Below, piece after piece: positions 1-10,000 of a DNA stretch of 64,000 nt (its first letter is position 1; the number at the start of each line of letters is the position of its first letter). The DNA is from Gordionus sp. m RMFG-2023. Lineage: Eukaryota; Nematomorpha; Gordioida; Chordodea; Parachordodidae. The notes beneath the pieces were generated by a model. It was given only the letters and a program-made list of their open reading frames with translations. It was not told the DNA's origin and did not search any database. The DNA is taken from the NCBI RefSeq assembly GCF_954871325.1, contig NC_088778.1, positions 34,236,730 to 34,300,729 of the forward strand, written 5' to 3'. The translations under genes were made by a program, and so were the position numbers.

Positions 1-1007
1 AAATTTTTACATTTATCTTAGTATAGGTACCATTAACAGGCACCCTTTTTACCCCACAATTAAATGATGGTGTTAGCCCTCATTCCTACAATTTATCTAA
101 CCCCTTTCCACTATTTATCTAGCCCCATATCCGCTATATACCCAAATTTATTACCCCTAGAAAACTTTTTAGCATAGTAAAATTAGCAGAAAAATTAACA
201 AAAAGGTGAATATATAAAAATTAACAAAATAAATACAATTTTCTATATTCTCAATCACTATTTATTCTATATAATTTATAAATCCATGGCATATGGTTTA
301 TTGTTACTAAAAAAAATACAAGTTTTAATAATTATTTAGAATAAATTGGTGATAAAAAAATAATTATATTACTATATGATAAAAATTATACAATGCACAA
401 CATTATTAAACACTGTGCATAGATAACGGTGAACCCCCTATGGAAAATATGAATTGGTAAAATTTATGTTTTCATAATATTTTATCTTGATATCTAGACG
501 AAAATTTGCCTTCCTTTCTTTTAAATTTATAAAAACTCTTTCCTTATAAAATAAACTCAAAAATTTATTAAATTTAAACAAGTGCGCGAAAAAAACATAA
601 AATTCTAGTAATACACAATACTATAAACATATTTTATTTTATAATCAAATTAAAAAAAAAATTTGTTACAAATTAAACTAAAACGATGTTTCCTTATAGT
701 TTATAATTTTTATAGGATCGATATTTTATCATCTATATTTTCAATTGTAAAAACGCCATAGTATTACTTTACTTAGCAGACATCTTATCACTTGAGGTAA
801 TACATCAGTTATTATAAAAATAACAATAATAAATTTCTTCCGAAAATAAAATAATTTTTTATTATTTATAAATTTTTTATAGTGTATCTTCAGACCGGTC
901 AAGATTTAGCACTCTCTTTAAATAAATATTAGATTTCAGTTTTACATACATTCGTTTATTTAATTATTAAAAGATTTTTAGCTGAAGTTTTAATCAAACA
1001 AACAATA
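1..1007. other. AT-rich 5' flank, no gene seen
   Basis: No exon, RNA gene or complete repeat is recognisable here. The stretch is very AT-rich with homopolymer runs. It lies directly upstream of the first coding exon of the PAIP1-like gene, so its distal part probably holds that gene's promoter and 5' UTR, but no TATA box or other core element can be singled out. Confidence 0.5.
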
Positions 1008-4000
1008 ATGCAAGGATTAGGAGGGAAACAGAGCCCAAATGGGTCGAATGTTATTTATTACCAAAACTCAGGTGACATATGTCAAAAAATTATGATGTTA
1101 ATGTTGATTTTTTTTTATAGTTATGAATCGAGCTGACCTTACAACAAAAATTAAAAGTTTTAATTGTTCACCTAATGCCAAAGAATTTTTCCCAACCACA
1201 GTAAATAAATAATTTTTATTCAAAATTATCGATTTTTTTTAATTTACAGAAAACTGTGCCTTTATCTGCTGACGATCTTAAAAGTAAATTTGTTGATTTA
1301 TTTCTATGTCAATTATATATATGACTTCTTAATTTTTGAATATTTAAATTCAATATAACAATTTGATTTTTTTAATACTTGCCTAAAGAATTTTCAGTTT
1401 TATTTATATTACTGAAATGTTAAAAGAAAGAATCAATTAAAAGTTTAATTACCATATAAGTGTTAATTAGTTATATTATTTCATAGTTTTAAGATTGATG
1501 TATATTATTTTAATAGTAATTTTAATTTCATTTTATCTTTACACTTATATCAAACACATTAGTTATGCAGTAATATCATTTTTTTTTGCTAATACTACCC
1601 AATCTATATAATTATAATGTAGTATTTAATATTTATGTTCTTTTATATGCTTGAAAAAAAAACTATCATTATTTATTTTACTTAAAATAAATACAAATAA
1701 TTTTAATATAAATTGAATTATAAATATAAATTCTACAATTATTTAAATAATTATCTTTATTCGATATAAGTGAAAAGAATAATCAAAATCATGTCACCAA
1801 TTTTATAAATAGAAGTAACATAAATATTGATAATGAAACTAATTAGTACTTCAAAAATCTATTTCCAAAAGTGTTCATTAACATATGTGTATTTAGTATT
1901 GTGCCAATTAAATGAATTGGATCTGGACCAATATTTAGTGTTTTTGTTTTTCAAAAACATTGGACTAGACTAATAATTTGAAAAAAATATGATACAATAT
2001 TGTAATTTTTTTTATATTATTTTATATAATTTCATTAAAGTAATAAAAATTTAATTTATTTGTAAAGAAAAAATAAAATTTAAAAAAATTATAAAAAGTA
2101 GCTAAAAATTTGACATTTTTTTTGTTATATCTGCAACAAGTAAAGGTTTTAAAACTATTCAACAAGTTATATTACACTAGTGTTGTTAAATAGCTTTATT
2201 CAGCTCATTTTTAAAAATGTCTAACCATGATTTTATCAAAAATTTAATTATCTAAGCTCAGAGATTATGTCCAGAGTTGGCAGAAAAGTTTGGACATCTA
2301 TTATCAACTTTGATGCTTTAGTTAATAATCTTTTAGATAAAATCTTGATTACTATTTTTAAAAATGTCTAACTCATGATTTTATCAAAAATTCAATTATC
2401 TAACAGAGATTATGTCCAGAGTTGGCAGAAAAGTTTGGACATCTATTGTCAACTTTGAGGCTTTAGTTAATAATCTTTTAGATAAAATCTTGATTACTAT
2501 TTTTAAAATTTGACTACATCTTGGCATTTATCATCACTACATTCGGCTAATAAACGTAAATAAAATAATTAACTTTTTGAGAATAAAAAGAAAAACAAAA
2601 TACACAAAAATTTGTGAAAGTTAAGTTTGCCTTTTTTTTTGAATAGAAAATATTAATTTTTTATGACATTGATTGATGGTATCCAATGATTTTGATACAA
2701 ACCTGAAATTGTTGTATTTGTAATTATAAGTCTAGCAATACTAACAGATGCTATTAAAACATTTGTTGGTATTTAAATATGTACGTAAAGTTTTTCAAAA
2801 AAAATAAATTAGAGGCCTGAAATATCAAAATTACTTGGCCCCAACCTACTTGTAGCAGATCTACCAGGCTTGTAACTCATAGCTTTAGAATTGGAAAAAC
2901 AAATTTAAAATAAAATATAAAATGATTTTAATGCGATTAAATTGATCTAAAAAGTAAAAAAAAATAAATATTATTTTTAAAGCAAAAGATTCCAGAGTAC
3001 AAAGGGATGGGATGCCAAGGATCCTACTAATGATATATTTTTAAAAAATGATCAAATCTTTTATATTGTTTTAGAAAAACTTCTTCCATACCTCGATGAA
3101 TTACGTTATGACCCCGGAATGTTGGATAAACGTTGCTTAGCGATATGTACCTTTCTTAGTTGTCAAAATTTAGGAAGTGAACTCCTGAATAATACTGTCA
3201 AAATAATAATTGCACATGTAAATAATTATATTTATTTAAATTTTTTGTCTTTGAAAATTTTATAAATAATGATCTGATATTTAAAATATTTTATTTTTAA
3301 TATATATATATATTTAATATACAACCCTTTAAAAGTGTGAAGATTCCAACTTTAGATACTCAGGAGTTAGATTGCTAAATTTTTTGATCCACAACTTATC
3401 CCTTACACAGAGCGAGATGTTCAGCAATGCCATCTTTGACCTGTAATTTTACTAACATTTAAAAAAATTATGATAAATATTTTATCGAGGAAAGTGGAAA
3501 GAAAATAGTTTGAAGATAGGGAGCTAATTTTTTTTTCCTAAAGCTTAGTTTACTTGAGAAATGAAGGGGCTTGTTTTGCTATTTGATTTTTTTTTTGCAT
3601 ATGATAAGCCAATTTTAATTAATATTTATAGGCATTTTTACTTAATATAACTTTGTTCAATAATGCATCCCTCCCCCCTTAACCACCTATGTTTTTGAGC
3701 ATTATGTATGCCCAAGCCAGCATCTTCAAATAATTTGATCTCCAATTTTTTCTTTACTACTAACTATAGTTGGTGGGTATTTACTATATTTTTAGCCGCT
3801 TAAGCTGATATTTAGCCGGCTAACAAATCGGTTAAACCAAGCTTTTAGCTGAAAGACGATCATTTTGTCCTCGGGCTGTTTTAACCGACATTTAGCCATT
3901 ACCCAACTATACTCCTTACCTCATGAAAGATATATAAAGCCCCCCCCCCTCCCTCCCTCTCACCATGTGCGTTAATAAATAGCAAAGTGCAGAGGTACCA

Positions 4001-7000
4001 TTGGCACACGTGAAAAAAATTTATCGGCTAGCATGGGTTTTAAATTTTCAGGCCAGACCGGCCTGTACATTAAACTTTTTTAGGACCGGCCCGTGTACCC
4101 GCCGGGCTTAGGGCCAGACCCACAGGTCTCTGATTAAAGAGTCAGAGTCAATTTTGTTGAATTTAAATAATCCTTATACACAATCATATTGCGAGAAAGA
4201 TATTTTTAAAATGTTAAACATTCGTTTATTAGGGTCGAAGCAAAATACAAGGAAATATCGAATATGAATGTCGCAACTCAATCCGATCGCATTATTAATT
4301 TTGCTTTCCTTCTGGCTGACCTCTTTTGTCAAATTGATGTAAAAAAACATAAAATTACCAAATACTATCATGTTATATAAAGCATTGAAGTTTATATATA
4401 TATTATTATATATTATATATCGTAGAATAGTGTTTGTTAAACGGCTCATTTTGAAGCCTATTTTTTTTAAAGATGGCTAACTCGATATTTTACCAGGAAA
4501 AATATTATTGCCAACCTTAAGATTTTGTTCATAGGTGGCACAAAGGTTTTTGAACATCTGTTAACGAAATCCCGAGGCTTTAGACAATATTTCTTTTTCT
4601 GGCTAAAATATTGAGTTAGCCATTTTTAAGAAATCGGCTCTAATCGAGCCATTTAACAACAGTATCCTGGGTCATTCCTTGGACCCCCTTCGAATTTTTA
4701 AAAATTTGGTAAGCAAAGAAAGGTTAGTGTAGTTAAGAAATAGCCAAAATATTGGCCTCGTAACATTTATATTTATGGAGATATTAGGGTTCTAATGGGC
4801 AAAAATGACGTATTTTTACCATTATCTGCCTTCATTCAATGGGGCATATTTTAAAAACTACGTAATTGTAAATAACAAATTTAATATCAAAATTACGTAC
4901 AAAGATTCAACTTTTCAGATAAAATTTTTTTAAATTTTTTTTTCCAATTTCCGGTCATTTTATTTAATATGCAAGGACCAAAAACGATTTTTTTTGAAAT
5001 AATACGACCTTCAATTTTTATAAAAAATTTAGTAGACATTATGAAACTCTTCCTTTATATTTATAAAAAAAAATTGGCCCGGGACGCGGCCATCTTCATT
5101 CTCAAAATCGATAAAAATGTTTAGAAAAGTGTATAAATATTTTCCCGAAAGGGGGCGTCTTTGTATAAAATTATATATTAATGTTTCTTGAACTATTTGA
5201 TGTAATTTAAAGGATTATTCATCTTGTAAGTGAAAATAACAATAAATGGGGCTTTCATTCAATTACAGAAATTGTCTATCGATAAAAGAAATTCAATTTT
5301 GTTAACTTTATTTATCATTTATTATAAATTTTTTTGCCCATATAACATATATTTAATGAATATTAATAAAATATGCCCAACCAAGTTTCGAGTTCTTGAA
5401 TATATGAAATCTTGTGCATTTCATATATAACGCCAAAAAATAATATCAAAATATTTGCTACTCAATTTTTAAAATAATTTAATATTTGTAAAATATTACA
5501 ATTATTTATTCTTATGAAATTATTATGTACAAAATAAAAGTATTATCATCATAAAATGACCCAAATCAATATAAATATTGGATCGAATTTTCTAAAATCG
5601 GCATATTGACAAGTGTCGATCAAATAGAAAGATTGTTTCTTTCTAAGGACATCAAATTTATAACATACAAAATGGCTGTCCGTAGATAGATCCACTATTG
5701 AAACAATAACCCAACCAGTAGGTGAATTTATCAATGCCTTTTTTGAAAAAATGGAATCTTTATTACTCCATTTTTTTATTTCAACGCAACAATCGTTGTA
5801 TCAAAACAATCTAAAATCGAACTTAGACGAAGACCAATATTTAATTTTATGTGATTTTTAAGAAAACTATAGCTTTATACTTCAGGATGAAGTACAAAAT
5901 TATCATTGGAATAGGGCTCAATCCACTGCTCACCCATTTGTTATATATTATAAAGATAATTTTGCCAATATTTGTTGCCTAAATTATGTAATGATATCCG
6001 AATCATTGCAACACAATACAAAGCAGTACATTATTTCCAAAAAAACATTGGTAAATTTTTTTAATTAGTAAAATTTGTATGTCAAATAAAAATTTTTATT
6101 TTTCCGATGGATCCGCTTGCACAGTATAAAAATCGTAAAAAATTTACATATTTACTATGATGAGATAGATTTAGGGGTACAGGCGGAATGACATTTTTCT
6201 GCATGATGGGATTGGTGGCACTGTTAAAAGATTAGCCTCTGGAGATACTTTACAAAGGCCTTACTCAAAGTAAATAATCACATCATATGAATTGTACGAG
6301 TTCGCTAAAGAAAATATTTATGGCATATATTTTGAATATATGACCCAAAAACATTATGATTCCGAAGAACTATTCTTAGGGAAAGATTTTCAAACTAGAC
6401 CTATACCCGGAACACAGAAAATTTGCACCGAGATTCCAACAGGTCTACATCAATTCAAAAGTAAAATGTATTCCAATTATATAGAAAGCACTATACAATA
6501 TTTATCGTATATTGATGAGAGTATAATTTTTGGAGAAATATCTGGATACATACGTGTGTTTATGATTCTAATTGGTGGTTAGCCTTTGTTTTAGGAAAAA
6601 ATCAAAAGCAGGAAGAAATATATATAAAGTTTTACACCCATCCTGCTTCTAATTCCTTTACATCGACCACTCTTTACTTTCCAAAATGTCATATCTTAAC
6701 ATTGGTTTTACCGTTAACTGCTACTGGCCGTAGTTATACATTGTCGTCACAAGAAAGTAAACGCGCTACCAAAAAATTAGAATCCTTTAAAAGTGAGTTA
6801 TATATTAGATTTTTAAATTTATATTATATCAATTATTTTTAATATTTAAGGGGCCATATATGAAATGCACAAGATTCTGATTCATATATACAATAACTAT
6901 GGTTGAATATATTTTATTAATAATCATTAAATATATGTTATATGGGGAAAAAATTTTATAATAAATTATAAATAAAGTAATATCGATAGACAATTTTTAG

Positions 7001-10000
7001 AATTGAATGAAAGACCCATTTATTATTATTTTCACTTACAAGATGAATAATCCTTTAAATTATACCAAATAGTTCAAGAAAAACCATTAAAAACTGATTA
7101 ATATATAATTTTGAATAATAATTTGAGTATATTAGTAAATATAAAAGTTTAAATTCGTTTAAATATAGTACTTTAAAGTTTACCATGCCTTTAGACACTG
7201 CCGAGATGTTTGATTCTGCGAGAGATGTTATGCTTCTTATAGAGGCTTGTTTGCCGATGGTGGTTAGAGCGCCTTACATCTTAGTAACTTAAGTTACATT
7301 GTTATATGGTTTTGGGTTTGCGATTAATACACAACTGGTTGGTTTTTGGTGGTTAGTAGAAAGTATGAAGGTTGGTTCAGCATTTTATGTTGGCCAAATT
7401 CCTAAATGTCAGGTTGTTATTTTTGATAATAAAGGAATCATATCCGGCTGCAGTTGGAGATATGGTGATATGCTGATAACTGCCACACATGTGTTGAGCA
7501 ATTTTCATCAAATTGCGGTATCGTCGAGACGGAACACAAAAATTATTAGAATGTCCGCCGCTGAATCAATAAGCCGATGTTTCCGTGGTAAAAGTGCCAG
7601 CGGATTTCTGGTCGTCTCTAGGCGTGTCGTCCGCCAAAATAATGACAGCTGAGACGAAACAATTGGTAACTGTTACGGGGCCATTAAAAACCGAGAATAC
7701 CTCCGCAGGCTCATTAGCAAATGGAGATGCATTCGGATGTGTACTGTATGATGGCAGCACAGTGGCTGGTTTTTCCGGAGCACTTTATACGAGTGGTACC
7801 CACGTGTTGGGTATGCACACGTGTGGGGCCAAATTGGAGTATCTAATTACGGCGTTCATGCTGGGTATCTTAAAACTTTGATTGATGCCATACATGAGAG
7901 CGAAATGCCAATGCTACGTAAAGATAGGAAAGTTCAATTGAAAAAGAATAATTTCCATAGCGGTTATGTAGCGTATGATCAAGGTAAGTACATGGCCGTG
8001 ACGCAGGAGCATTATGATAATTGGAATAAAGAAATGCTCCAGAGTAAATGGGTAGTAGATGCCAAGTATGCAGTTGTTTCTCCTGAGGAGAGAGCCCGCG
8101 TAAAAGCGAGACTTGACGTCCCACGTACTAGTTTCAAGGACGAGAGACAAATAGAGAAATAATGTAGTGAAATGAGCGATGTTTTCGTAGATCGCGCATT
8201 TGAATTGTTGGATGAAGAAAAGAAACGCCGTGGTAGACGAGGTGTGCCGGAAAGTGTCCCTACCGTCAGTGGAGTTGTTCAAGCCAGTGAGGTGCCTGTT
8301 GAGGCACAACAGAAGGTTGAAGAAGTGCCCACATCTTATTAGTAGGAAAATGCATACATAATGGATAGTCTGGAGTGGAGTCCATGTTCAAATTCCTCAC
8401 CACGGTACGATACCGATCATAACTAAGCTAGTCAATGTTTAATTTTAAAATAAAATACAAAAAGTAAACAATTAACTTTACGCGGCCTATTTAATTTATA
8501 CACTTTTCTAAACATTTTTATCGATTTTTAAAATGAAGATGGCCGCGTCCCAGACCAGTTTTTTTTTTATAAATATAAGGGAAGAGTTTAGTAATGTCTA
8601 CTAATTTTTTTTTAAAAAATTGAAAATCGTATTATTTCCAAAAAATCGTTTTTAGTCCTTGCATATTAAATAAAATGACCGGAAATTGGAAAAAAAATAA
8701 AAATTTTTTTTTTATCTGAAAAGTACTATCTTTGTACGTAATTTTGATTATAAATTTGTTATTTACAATTAAGTAGTTTTTAAGATATGTTTAATTGAAT
8801 GAAGGCAGATAATGGTAAAAATACCTCATTTTTGCCACTTTGACCCCTAATATCTCCAAAAATATTAATGTTACGAGCCTAAAATTTTGGCTATTTCTTA
8901 ACTACATTAATCTTTCTTAGATTACCAAATTTTAAAAAAAATCGAAGGGGGGTCGGCTAAAAATCTCATTTTTTGCTCATTTGACATGGAATGACCCTCA
9001 TAGAATATGGGATCTTTGGGGAACCTTATTTCGTTGCTGCATCAGAACACGTGCACATTTTTATAGTGCACGTAATTTATTTGACCCCCATTCCCCCCCC
9101 CCCCCAACCCTAAACCACTCCACCCCATACAAAGAATAGATTAATTAGAAATACTAAAATCATAAGTCGCTATATTTTTAATAAACCACATTTTAACCTC
9201 CCCCCCCCCTTCTCAATAAAAAGGTATTGAATAGAATAGTAAATAGTTTTTGAATACGAAGATGAATTAATAGTTTATAATATATGGATGGAAACACTGA
9301 CACTGATATATTTCAATTTTTTACGGTCCATAACCATCAAAAATAAATAAATAATATAGTTAAGAAATTACTCAACGCCTTATAGAGACGTGTCCCCGAT
9401 GGAAGAAACAAAATTTTCTGGCTTTTATATCGCTCTGTTGGACATCTGCGGTCTTTTATTGACATCACCTTGTCTTTTAGACAACGTAAGGTGCCTTTTC
9501 AAGGTTTTAAAGGTAAACGAAAAACATTTCTTAACCATTTAAAATTATTAATTATCAATGGGGATAAAAAAAAACTATATAAGTCATTTTGGTTAGCTGC
9601 GAAATGGATAAAATTTTTCTTAATTTTTTTCAGTTGAAAAATGTCCCCCCCCCCTTTCCCTTTTTTTTTAAACGTAAATTGTTAATATTTGTTATTCCTA
9701 TAGTAACATAAAAATTTTTGATTGGATGACGAAAACTTTGAAACATTTTGAAACTTAAAATCGTATATTTCTTATGTTCACGATGTTATGTCGGAGTACC
9801 ATATTAGAGACCAGATGTCGGTAATGGACGGGTTTTAAACAACAAGCCCACCCACCGTTTTTTAAAAAATTTACCAGCACGTCCATTTACCTAAAAATTT
9901 TGTTTAACCCCCCCCCCCCCTCCGCCATTTTGTCCAACCTCCCCCTAAAAATAAATTAAGTCTGTTCCGCTCATTTCACCCACAGAATATTAAAAAATTA

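Larger units (their letters stand above)
4669..8997 (+). mobile_element. DNA transposon with long terminal inverted repeats, interrupted by a viral insert
   Basis: The left TIR runs from GGGTCATTCC at 4669 to about 5440. Its inverted copy is in two parts, 6850-7125 and 8486-8997, ending GGAATGACCC. In the left arm the corresponding sequence is continuous, so about 1.36 kb was inserted into the right arm. Between the arms, plus-strand translation gives pieces typical of a widespread invertebrate transposon protein: HWNRAQSTAHPFVIYY near 5.9 kb, DGIGGTVKRLASGDTLQRP near 6.2 kb (compare the known HGKG..DGIGGTVKR block), YEFAKENIYGIYFEY near 6.3 kb and TATGRSYTLSSQESKRATKK near 6.7 kb. The frame is broken repeatedly, so it is inactive. 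I cannot assign a superfamily and see no clear target duplication. It lies in an intron of the PAIP1-like gene. Confidence 0.8.

Noticed and set aside
4174-4449. 91-codon minus-strand open frame
   Set aside because: No recognisable family or splice support, AT-rich, and it runs into a short hAT element.
9386-9512. Alternative reading of the exon as RRVPDGRNKIFWLLYRS...
   Set aside because: It does not fit the phases of neighbouring exons, whereas the frame with LLTSPCLLDNVRCLFKVLK does and resembles PAIP1.
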